From the NCBI GenBank assembly GCA_000467715.1, contig AJFK01000038.1:62001-126000 (forward strand): a stretch of 64,000 bases of DNA, given 5' to 3'. Positions 22,699 to 31,934 of the stretch are shown in pieces. A model generated the notes under the pieces. That model had not been told where the DNA came from. It saw nothing but the letters and a program-made list of their open reading frames with translations, and ran no database searches. How positions within the stretch are numbered: position 1 is the first letter of the stretch; each line of letters starts with the position of its first letter. Source of the stretch: Hysterium pulicare CBS 123377 (lineage: Eukaryota > Ascomycota > Dothideomycetes > Hysteriales > Hysteriaceae). A program made the position numbers and the translations under genes.

Positions 22699-24162
22699 AT
22701 GTCTAGTCTCCCAGATCCACCAAAGCAATCCAGCAGTGAAAGGAACGCTTCAAAGCAATCATCACATGGTGGCTCTTCACCGCTGAATATGAACAGCATT
22801 GTACGTGCTGTACAATTCACACACCAGGCTGCCTCCTCTTCTTCTACTGGTTCACTGAACTCTCACTCGCTGGTTCCGGCTAACCTTTCAGCTGCGATTT
22901 CTGCCGAACCAAATACTTCGTTTGCGGACTCATTCACGAACGAACAAGCTCACACCTTGCTGCAACCTGTTGCTGATTACCTGGCAACCATGGATCCTTC
23001 TGGTTACGGCGAGTATGGCGCAAACAATACCGATAATAACAACAATGGGGTTGACAATCCAGACGTGGTGAATGAAAATGCTCTCAATGAGGTGGAATCA
23101 CTGTTTGATAACGAGCTCCTTCCACCAGCTGAAGAACAGGCTTCCTCCCCATATCAGGAAGGACCTCTCTCAGCAACCCACGCATATCTTCTTCCCCCCA
23201 CTCAACAAGAGCTCAATGAGACTACCGATACAATCAACGAATTCTTAACGGAGTATAATTTGGATACCAATCATCTGAACGAGGAACTTGAACTACAGAT
23301 TTTGGAAGAAGCAGGACTATCCTATCGCACCGCAGCCTTGTCCAAAGTCCAGAACACCATGGCTGCTCAAGAACCTCACTCTCATCCTACACCTCCTCCT
23401 ACCTCCGATGATGTCACCATGTCCGATGCCCCAGCAGCTCCAGTCTCAAAACCCACGATGCCCGAGATCCCCCATCTCCGCGATCTCTATCTTCAATACT
23501 GGAACTCCTACCAGGACACCAGCCGGACTAACGAAGAGCGGCTTTCCCTCGCGAAGGCCTTTGCGCTAGCCTTGCTTAAGCACTATTTCCCAGCAGAGCA
23601 GAACTTCCACATCCGCGAGGAGAATTTTCCGCGAATGGCCAAGTACGGTTACGTGGTCGAGCTGAAACCAAAAAGTAAATTCGAATACAGAGGTGGCAAG
23701 TATCACACGATCCCTAGAGATCTCATAGCCGGCTTCGCAGTTGAGAAATCCTACTTCATTCGAGACTACGGTAGCGGCGAGACGAACGAGCACCGTCGAA
23801 TTCACACCTTCTTCGGCATCATGATCGACGAACTCAAAAACTGGGATGAATGGAAACATGACAAGCCGTACACGTCGCGTGGCGATTTCCTCGGTCACTC
23901 CCTTGGGTGGGACGCTCAGATTCAGAAGGGAGCGGGCGTCTTGCTGCTGGGGTATTCGATGGAGTTTTGGGACTTTGATAACGGGTTGAACGAAAAGGAA
24001 ATGACGAAGGGGTTGAAGCATACGACGCATCCAACGCTGGGATGGCAGTTTCTGCTCAACGAGGAATGGATTGAGTATGTGGACAAGGTGTTTACTCTTT
24101 TCGCGGCCAGGGAGGTGGAGTATCAGGACGGAGCTATTGCTGATGGTGTGAAGGAGGCTTGA
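22699..24162 (+). CDS. Hypothetical protein, 487 aa, disordered N terminus and conserved-looking C terminus
   Basis: One long intron-free frame from a clear ATG. Residues 1-240 are rich in Ser, Pro, Asn and Gln, with an Asn run (TDNNNNG), and look disordered. From about 255 (MPEIPHLRDLYLQYWNSY) the composition becomes that of a folded domain with many aromatic residues: EQNFHIREENFPRMAKYGYV, GKYHTIPRDLIAGFA, SLGWDAQIQKGAGVLLLGYS. I do not recognise this domain. No signal peptide or membrane span is seen. The next gene is convergent, 283 bp away. Coding status is supported by frame length, by codon use like its neighbours and by an in-frame folded C-terminal region. Confidence 0.75.
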   Translation: MSSLPDPPKQSSSERNASKQSSHGGSSPLNMNSIVRAVQFTHQAASSSSTGSLNSHSLVPANLSAAISAEPNTSFADSFTNEQAHTLLQPVADYLATMDPSGYGEYGANNTDNNNNGVDNPDVVNENALNEVESLFDNELLPPAEEQASSPYQEGPLSATHAYLLPPTQQELNETTDTINEFLTEYNLDTNHLNEELELQILEEAGLSYRTAALSKVQNTMAAQEPHSHPTPPPTSDDVTMSDAPAAPVSKPTMPEIPHLRDLYLQYWNSYQDTSRTNEERLSLAKAFALALLKHYFPAEQNFHIREENFPRMAKYGYVVELKPKSKFEYRGGKYHTIPRDLIAGFAVEKSYFIRDYGSGETNEHRRIHTFFGIMIDELKNWDEWKHDKPYTSRGDFLGHSLGWDAQIQKGAGVLLLGYSMEFWDFDNGLNEKEMTKGLKHTTHPTLGWQFLLNEEWIEYVDKVFTLFAAREVEYQDGAIADGVKEA

Positions 24163-24445
24163 TCTAGGTCTCTTACTTAAGGGCAATTGATAGCAATAGC
24201 CAAATTGGAGCTGGTCATTGGGTAGATAGTAGATTTGCTACCTAGGCGCAACGACGGTGCCGGCACAGTGACCAAGCACACATACATAATTTCCTAAACT
24301 CCCAAATGCCCTACCCTAGAAAAGTACAATTATGAAGTAAAGCCAAACTAGACAGGATCCAAACTGTTAATCAACAATCCTGATAGTGCCTAAACAGTAG
24401 GTGGCCGCACCAACCACCAAGACCCCCAAGTGATTTCCCACCCTC

Positions 24446-25987
24446 TCAAAGGGGCGGCTTCACCAATCTACCAAACCCCCCAGTCCTCAAACCCCCCTCC
24501 GCCCTCTTGGCCTTTTCCCTCAGGCCCTCGGCCTCTGGAAGTGCCAAGACATATGGCAACAGCAACTTCCCCACGGGCGTCGCAAAATCCAGCCAAACAT
24601 CTTTAACCTTTTGACGTAGAGCTGGTGCGCGCATCCCCTCGCCTACAATATTCCGCACCATCTCATACGAGACGTTGTTCAAACGGCTAAGAGCAGTCTG
24701 CTCATCCGACGTCGAGATCCACAGACGGAATGGTGACGAGCTCGAAGCGCGGAGACGAAGGTCCGTGAAGGAGATTTCGACCGGGGGACAGAGGTGGTTT
24801 GCGTAGAGCTCGGAAGCCGGACCGACGGCGTAGCGGGCGAGCGCGTCGATGGTCTGGCGGTAAGGTTTCAGGGGTGCGTCGACGAGCCAGTAGTGCTCGT
24901 CTACCACAGCGGCGGAAAGGACGGAGTGGCACAAGGCCTGTGTGTAGGCGGCTGGATCGAGGCAGGACGTGGCCCATAATGAGGCGGTCTTGGGCTTTAG
25001 GGTTCGCTGGATGCCTCTGATGATGTTGTCGGTGTATTTGAGTGCACAGGCACCCATGAGGCGGAAGTAGAAGATGCAGAGGGTGTTCATGCCGGATTGG
25101 AGGTGGGGACGCCAGATGCTTTCGGGGAGGAGAGCGCCGAAGTAGCGGTTGTAGCAGGAGACGACTTGGTTTAGATGGGTTCCGTTGATCAGCTGGGATG
25201 AGTTGTCCAGGAAGACGGCGAAGATCTTCAGCTTGCTGAGGTACTCTTCAAGGCGCTTGACATCGTGAAGGTCGTTGCGTTTCCCCAAGTCGGTGGGATG
25301 GAAAGCTGTAGGCGTGATGGTTAGAGCCGCATTAATAGTGACGGCTTTGAGCATGTTGCGGACATGGTCTTTGGTGTGCTTGACGAAGAAATTCAAGAAA
25401 TGAACGATGGGGCCGTTGTGCCATACGATGGTAGACTTGCTCGTCATATCAGCGATGCGTTGGATGGTCGAAGTGATGTACTTGACGGCGGTGATAGCAA
25501 CACGCTGCTGCGCTCCAGCGTATTCACCATCTGTTCCAGGGTTTTTGGATGGATCGACTCCTTGTACAACAGCAATGGTCTTGAATACCTTCACCTTCCC
25601 ATCAAAGTGAACATCCGAAGTCTTCTCCCTCATGATATGCGCAACAAGATCGCACACTCTTGAAAAGTTGTCCCGGACGTCTTGAACTACGATCACCATT
25701 CCAGCCGGAAAGATCTTACGAAGCTGCACCGCTGGATCGTAGACAGTAGCATGCAGAAACATTACTTGTACGATCTTTATAGCTAGTAGAAAAAGCGCGT
25801 CCAGGTCAGCGTCGGTCTCCCATACGTGAAGGCTCTTTGGGTCGCAAATCGCCATGCCCGAGGCGGTCGATATGGAGGTGAAGGCGGATTGGTATGCCGA
25901 TGGCATGCTGGTTACCGTCTTTTCGAATGCGGTGAGGTCGTTAAACCACGGGCCTACAAACGTTAGCGGGGACGACGAGGATGCCAT
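24446..25987 (-). CDS. Hypothetical protein, 513 aa
   Basis: Intron-free frame of 513 residues on the minus strand. The protein looks alpha-helical and globular throughout, with no signal peptide and no obvious membrane span. It begins MASSSSPLTFVGPWFNDLTA and ends in a Gly/Arg-rich tail. A central region around IVWHNGPIVHFLNFFVKHTK and a Cys-containing stretch, FYFRLMGACALKY, are the most distinctive segments. I cannot place it in a family. It could be one of the Leotiomycete/Sordariomycete proteins without a domain name. Its 5' flank leads into a repeat-bearing spacer. Confidence 0.75.
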   Translation of the reverse strand: MASSSSPLTFVGPWFNDLTAFEKTVTSMPSAYQSAFTSISTASGMAICDPKSLHVWETDADLDALFLLAIKIVQVMFLHATVYDPAVQLRKIFPAGMVIVVQDVRDNFSRVCDLVAHIMREKTSDVHFDGKVKVFKTIAVVQGVDPSKNPGTDGEYAGAQQRVAITAVKYITSTIQRIADMTSKSTIVWHNGPIVHFLNFFVKHTKDHVRNMLKAVTINAALTITPTAFHPTDLGKRNDLHDVKRLEEYLSKLKIFAVFLDNSSQLINGTHLNQVVSCYNRYFGALLPESIWRPHLQSGMNTLCIFYFRLMGACALKYTDNIIRGIQRTLKPKTASLWATSCLDPAAYTQALCHSVLSAAVVDEHYWLVDAPLKPYRQTIDALARYAVGPASELYANHLCPPVEISFTDLRLRASSSSPFRLWISTSDEQTALSRLNNVSYEMVRNIVGEGMRAPALRQKVKDVWLDFATPVGKLLLPYVLALPEAEGLREKAKRAEGGLRTGGFGRLVKPPL

Positions 25988-26969
25988 GGTGGCGATGATG
26001 CGGTGCTGTGAGAGTGAGTGTTGGGGTGGTTGGAGGAAGTGTGGGTTGGAGGAAGAGGTTCAGTAGATATAGGCGAAATGGATGATGACTAAGTCAGGTG
26101 AAAAGAAGAAGGCTATATGACGTGGTAGTGGTGAGAAACAAACGCAGACAGTCACATGGGGTGACATGATTCGTTGTTTTCGGATGTTGGGTCTACGTCT
26201 ACCACCTTCTTTACCATCGGCCTACAAAGCCCGTTTGGACTGTGTACCAGGCTTGAAAACAAGTTGCCATCCTTGAGGCTATCCGGAAATCATTATAGAG
26301 AATAAGTACTCTCCAGACTTGTGCAGCCAAGGGAGTGTGGAGTACCGCTAACAATGACACTCGCCCTAAGTGCTTTAATCTCGGCGGCCAGTGAAAAGGA
26401 TTCACGAACCAGGAGGATAAAGATCATGACTGCCATCACTTCAAGTCGTTGAGGCACACTAGAAGAGCTGAATGGGAAGTATCTGCCAATTCTTTCTAAG
26501 CTTGAGTACACATCCACTGATAGAATAAGTGATAATACGGGAAGATAGCCTGGGTGGCTCAGTAAATAGCGATGAATATAAGTATGAGTAGGAGAACCTT
26601 GATAATCTAAGTTCATGTGATCTCTGATCAAAAGGGGTTGATGCTGCTATTTTGAGGTTTAGACTTGAATGAGTGAGTTTATACGAAAAGAAAGCGTAGA
26701 AATTGAACGAAGATAACCAGCAAGTCAGCCTTACCTTACTAGATATAGCACATACATAGATTTAATAGCAAGCCCAAAAAACAAAGGAAAACCAAAAAGG
26801 ATTTCAGAGTGAAGAATTCAGAAATACTATATTAATTGGCAAGGGAAAATAATTTGGTGGGGGTGGCTGTGCCAAAGTCTTACAACACCAAGACCGCTTG
26901 AGAAACCAAAAAACCTGTCAGACATTCAGCCTACCCAAGTACAGGGTCCTAAGAGTGATACCTTGTGTG
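25988..26969. other. Spacer with MITE copy 1 and HET-gene promoter
   Basis: About 980 bp. A short inverted-repeat element occupies 26158-26366. The minus strand is open across 26293-26631, but the frame runs into the element and has no known domain, so no gene is called. The part after 26640 is A-rich and probably holds the HET-gene promoter. Confidence 0.45.
26158..26366 (+). mobile_element. MITE-like element family B, copy 1
   Basis: Collinear with 52465-52643. Both begin GGGGTGxCATxATTCGTxG and share TATCCGGAAA, a long core GTACTCTCCAGACTTG, and CAGCCAAGGGAGTGT. The ends of the second copy are imperfect inverted repeats of each other, and this copy retains a weaker version. No open frame of use is present, so I read it as a non-autonomous DNA transposon remnant of about 200 bp. 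The target-site duplication could not be fixed. Confidence 0.6.
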
Positions 26970-29498
26970 ATGGCTCAGTACCCTTTCTCATCGCTTTGTC
27001 AGAGGTCTGACGCTATTCGCTTGCTTCGCTTAATGCCGAATGAGGACGAGACTGCCGCCATACAGTGCCAGCTCTTCAACTACTCTCTACGGACAACAAC
27101 CAAAGCAACTCACCTATACGAGGCTCTATCATACGTATGGGGCAGCTCAGATAAACCTAGATCCATCTCTATAGGCATTCATGCCTTGCCCGTTACGGAA
27201 AACCTTCACGCAGCGCTTTTGCGTCTTCGAGACCACTCTATTGAACGGATTATTTGGGTAGATGCCATCTGCATCAACCAGGATGACTGGGACGAGCGAG
27301 CTCATCAGGTTCAACTTATGGCAGAGATTTATAGTAAAGCGAGCCGTGTGATCGTCTGGCTTGGAGAGACGGCAGACGATAGCGATGGAGCTCTCGAAGA
27401 AATTCGTGTTGCAGCAGTCGAGGAATCTCCGAATCGCTCGAAAAAGGAGGCAATGCAGCAAGGGGTTCTTGCGCTGCTTCAACGGTCATGGTTTTGCCGT
27501 ATCTGGGTAAGAGAGCAGAAGCTCGACAATACCCGCAGGGCTTACTGAATGATGACCCAGGTACTTCAAGAAGTGGCTGCGGCTCGACACGTCCTGATCA
27601 CATGTGGTTCCACGACTATTGACGGATATACCTTCTGCTTAGGTTTGAAGTCATTAGAGCTCTCTTATGAAACTTGTCCCGACTTGCAAAGTCTCGTCCA
27701 ATCAGTAACTTACCTGATAAGAGGAGCCATCCTTCGGCCCAAGTGCACAGTGAGCTCTTCAAGCGGAGTCTCTCTAGATATACGTCCCCTTGGCGAGCTG
27801 ATAGATATGTACTCTACCCACGAGGCTACTGAACGCCACGATAAAGTGTACGCCTTGCTTGGTATGAGCTCTAATAATCCCAGCACTGCTGGCTTATCCC
27901 CTGACTACAATGTCCCATGGGACCAACTCTTGCAGCAAGTCGTCAAGTTCATTTTCTGTAAAGACCTGTTCGTGGAGACCTGGAGCGATACTGAGATGGC
28001 AGTGATCAAGAGCAAGGGCTGTATTCTTGGCCAAGTGTCCTCAGTAAAAACCGACATTACTTGGGATGACAGACAGACGCTGGAAATCATCACTAAGCAT
28101 AAACATGAATATGCGAGGTACAAGAGGCAACGGATCATTTGTTGGACTCTCCAGGCTTCAGCGAAGTCAATCCGGCAGGGTGACCTGGTCTGCCTTCTGC
28201 AAGGCGCTTCGAAGCCCACCATCATCAGATTGTGTAAGGATTATTTTTCCGTCGTCACAATTGCAGCTGCTCCTATAGAGGAGGTGCGAGTGCAAAGTGG
28301 AAACATTATGTGGGCTGAATCCTTAGGACCAATAAAATCCCTCAAACGTGATTTTCTACTTGTTTGGGACTGGGGAAATGCTCCGAGGCAGTCGCAAGAT
28401 CAAGGAGACTACGGAACCTTAATAAAGACAAATTGTCGATTGCCTCAGCATTCAGAGACAGGGCTTGCAGATTATTTTAGCATAGCGACTAGATTATCGA
28501 ACGTGGCGCTAATATTGAAAGATTCGGAAGAGTATAACGAGGCAAGAGAGAGGCTTCAAGAAGCAATAAGTGGCTGCGAGAAGGTGGTTGGAAAAGAGCA
28601 TCCGCATACGTTAACAGGCTTGGATAACCTTGCGTCAATTTACAAGAAGGAAGAGCAATGGAAAAAGGCGGAGGAGTTGTTTGTGAAAGTGATAGAGACG
28701 AGAAAGAGAGTGCTTGGGCCGGAGCATCCAGACACACTGATTAGCATGACTCATTTAGCGTCAACTTTCCGAGTCCAAGGGCGTGTAAAGGAGGCGGAGA
28801 AGTTGAAGATGATAGTCTATCTACTCGAAGGAAGAGAGCATAGCGCTCAGGTCATACAAGACGACGTTGTTCTTGTTGCGGGATCATTTGATAATGAAGT
28901 AATGACGCTTCTACTCGACCGAAGAGGGGATGAAATCTGTATCACAGAAAAGTTAGTCAAGACAGTAGCAGGGAATGAGAGACGTGGAAAAGAAGTGATG
29001 ACGCTTCTCCTTGAGCGACGACCAAAAGAGGTTCAACTTACAGAAGGCGTGGTTGAGGCAGCAGCGGGGAATGCATGGAGCGGAGAAGAGGTAATGATGC
29101 TTTTGATTGACCGAAGAAGAGACGATATCCCTATCACAGAAGAGATTGTTGCCAAAATTGCAAGATCATTTGCAGAAAAAGTGATGATGCTTCTACTTGA
29201 TCGAAGAGGGGACGAAGTCCCAATCACAGAAGCGGTGGTTGAGGCCGCAGCTAGGAATCTATGGAATGGAAAAGAAATGGTCAAGCTTCTACTTGACCGA
29301 AAAGGAGACAATGTCCCTATCACAGAAAGGGTGGTCAAGGCAGCAGCGGGGAATGAGAGATGTGGAAAAGAAATAATAAAGCTTCTGATTGACCGAAGAG
29401 AAGAGGACGTCCCTATCACGGAAGAGGTGGTTCAGGTAGCAGCGGCGAACTCGTGGAGTGGAAACAAAGTGATGGCGTTCCTTCTCAACAGAATCTGA
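26970..29498 (+). CDS. HET-domain protein with TPRs and a C-terminal short-repeat array
   Basis: Two exons: 26970-27506 and 27561-29498, about 824 residues. The intron restores FCRIWV|LQEVAAARHV, a hallmark of HET domains. Other HET marks are YEALSYVWGSS and IIWVDAICINQDD. HET domains trigger cell death in fungal self/non-self recognition. After about 300 less conserved residues come two to three TPR units near 492-600 (GKEHPHTLTGLDNLASIYKK; LGPEHPDTLISMTHLAST). From 625 to the end there are six 30-32-residue units of the form EVMxLLLDRRGDEVPITExV plus a partial one. No NACHT or NB-ARC domain is present. An alternative upstream ATG at 26898 would add 24 residues. Intact; the partner and the recognition target are unknown. 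Confidence 0.9.
28896..29495 (+). repeat. Intragenic tandem array of six 32-codon units plus a partial unit
   Basis: In-frame units of about 96 bp (one is 90 bp) start EVMTLLL, EVMTLLL, EVMMLLI, KVMMLLL, EMVKLLL, EIIKLLI and KVMAFLL. They share an (I/V)xITExVVxxAAxN second half. Units differ at a few fixed positions, notably after RR/RK and after AAxN, as in recognition repeats. The array forms the whole C terminus of the HET protein. Confidence 0.85.
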
Positions 29499-29501
29499 AT
29501 G

Positions 29502-30903
29502 CTACTCCGAAACCTCAAAGTCCTTAATCGTCTCCGGAATAACGAGTGCCGGCCTCCCTTCATTTCCCGATATGATGTTCCCATTCATTTGAAGCACGAC
29601 TGTGCTGCTGTGATCTTCCATCGTTCCCCAATCCCACCAATCAACCTGAGTACCCCTGTATCGATACCTGAATCTATCGCCTATCTTTATGTTCTCCGGA
29701 AACACCTCGTCTTGATCTACATCATACAAGCGAATAGTTTTGCTCCACGACTCTCCAGGTCGCAAACCGAAGAAGTAAAAAGGAGTATCACCGACAGCAT
29801 ATGAGCTCGGTTCATCGTCCCATAGGCAAGAGCCAGACCATTTCGAGTCTCGAGGCTCAACGAGCTGCCACTTGCCGTTGACGGATTGATAGAGAACTTC
29901 AGTGTCGTCCAGTATTGAGCCTCTTAGAATTGACGATTCGTGAAGGGTTATGGGTCTTGCAGAGGAGATTGCTTCATAGGTGAGGGTCCTAGTAATTTCG
30001 AAGGGTTGGCTGAGTGTGAGATTGGTTGGAATAAATGAGAAGGACATTGAAAGATTGGGTGCTCCATCCCTATTGTTAGGTTAGTATTTAGATTCATGGT
30101 GCTGAGATGAACAATGCACTGGATTGAATGAAAATCTGTGAGTTGAGGAGCAAACAGGAATGACAAGGAGAAGAATTGACTTACCCTCGCTGTGAAGCGG
30201 TGAAAGGGGACGGTGAAGGTACCCAGACCCCACCCGCTTCTTCATTTTCCTCTGACTGGTGTGCTACTTTGGAAGCAATCTTGTCATCTATGTGCTTGCT
30301 TTCCGGCCGAGAGTCTTCTTCCTTCTTCGTTGTAAAAGTGACATGAGTCCCACCTGGAATGATCAAGCGCGGATGCTGCAAATCGTGAGAGCGCGGCTTT
30401 AATTCTGTACCCATGTGCTCCTTGGCAGCTCCCCAGTCCCATACTCTTATCTCTTTACCCGGCCAGAGTAGGGTATATTTCTCCCCGGGATTCATGGCCT
30501 TGACGTAATTCTCCGAAAGCCAGAAATACCCCGAGCTGGTTTGTCCAGGTTTGAGCTCCTTCATGCCCCGAGTGAACCAGTTGGCATCAAACGTGAAGTT
30601 TCCATCTTCATCAATGTCTTGGCATGGCATGTCAATCCTTTGTCGACCTTCTGGGCTGTGGTGGAGAAGGACTAATTCAGATCTGGGGCAAGTCTTTGGG
30701 CTGAGCCATTGAAAGACAGCGACTCGCTCATTCGCACCAGAACTTTGCCGTGGAACGCGTCGAAGAGTAAATTTGATGGAAACGTCGCTCGTCAAGGATA
30801 TCTCATAGCAAGGATGAAACAAGAGTTCGATGATTGGCGTTGTTGGGCTAGTGGGATCAGTTTTAACTCTCTTTGGGCGAAGCAAGAGCCTACTCAATGT
30901 CAT
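29502..30903 (-). CDS. Unknown protein with two related beta-rich domains
   Basis: Two exons, 30903-30185 and 30069-29502, joined by a 115 bp GT-AG intron, give about 428 residues. Each half appears to carry the same domain. The first has GYFWLSENYVKAMNPGEKY, EIRVWDWGAAKEHMGT and RLIIPGG. The second has FYFFGLRPGESW, VDWWDWGTMEDHSST and ALVIPETI. The shared frame is a Gly-phi-Arg/Lys-Pro-Gly turn, an xWDWG core and a closing PxLxIP strand. I do not recognise the domain. No signal peptide or membrane span is seen. Its stop codon lies only 3 bp from the stop of the convergent HET gene, so the 3' UTRs must overlap. The start at 30903 is the first ATG; nothing upstream is in frame. Confidence 0.75.
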
Positions 30904-31934
30904 CTTTCATGAATTTGCAGAAGCGGAGGAGGTCGGCTTCAACCATGTTCGCTGGTAATGTGTGAGAGCTCCGCTCTCGTTGTAGTGGAGTTTGGTAAAG
31001 CTCAACCGCGCGTAAGCGGTGATTATATTTCAAGCTCTCATTTATGGTTGATTTCATTGAATAATGTAACGGTGATTCTTTCGTTTTGTGTTGAGTTCTT
31101 ATTGGTTCTGTTCCTTTGGTTCTGGTTTACATGCTATCGTCACCGTTGACGACAAAAAGAGTCAATGAGTCGAACATGACCACTCTCGTTGTAAAGAGGC
31201 GTACTACTGAGAAAGGGAAGGAAAATTTTAAGATCAGAACAGCTTTCGTATGAAATGCTAATTTGTTTCACTGTCGTACGTAGAACTACGCCCCGTAAGC
31301 CTATATGCGAACGTTTCCAAAGAAATCGCCTGCCGGATGGAAGAGAACAGATTTGAGGCACAGATCTGAGGCACAGTACTGTAGAATGAGGCACGGGCAC
31401 GTGCACCGGCAGTCGGCGTTCGCTGCTCACTAGGTAACACAATCCTCATCATGTCGTGCCACATTAGCCTGCTTGATTGACGGCATCTGGGCTTTATTCT
31501 GTCAAAAAGCGTCAGATACGAAGATTGCAGAGCTTTGAATTCTTCACGTGAGGAGAAGATTACGTAGCGTCACTATGGGACTTCTGATTGGCTTACATGC
31601 TCTTGGGATTCTAGATCTTTCAGGGGTACCTTGACGGAGCGGGGGTTATCTATCACTTTCTTAAACCTTTTCCGCTCTGCCTCGTTGAAACCCCCAAACA
31701 CTAACCTCTAACGACGCCGCTGCATTTTCACGCGTTTAACTTGGAAGGCGAAGAGCTACGAGAATACACAGCATCTAGGTGGCGAACTCTGTGGTTCATC
31801 TGCGTGCAACTCAGGTGTGAGGCCCTGGCATTTGCTGCAAGCCTCAGCTGCAACCCGAGAAGCAGCACGCGCAACGCGCCAGACTGACTTATAAGAACGG
31901 ATACCCTCCATACTTCTGTTCTTATTGCGAGTGG
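30904..31934. other. Spacer with repeat family A copy 2
   Basis: About 1 kb. Contains a dispersed repeat at 30989-31085 and a TCACGTGA E-box at 31544-31551, about 385 bp before the coiled-coil gene. No supported gene. Confidence 0.45.
30989..31085 (+). repeat. Dispersed repeat family A, copy 2
   Basis: The fullest copy of the family: AGTTTGGTAAAGCTCAACCG, GCGTAAGCGGTGATTATAT, CAAGCTCTCATTTATGGTTG, AATGTAACGGTGATTCTTTC in order. Copies 1 (16724-16812) and 3 (37765-37832, inverted) align to it with point changes and small gaps. Confidence 0.7.

Noticed and set aside
26293-26631. Possible gene on the minus strand
   Set aside because: The frame runs into the MITE-like element and has no recognisable product.
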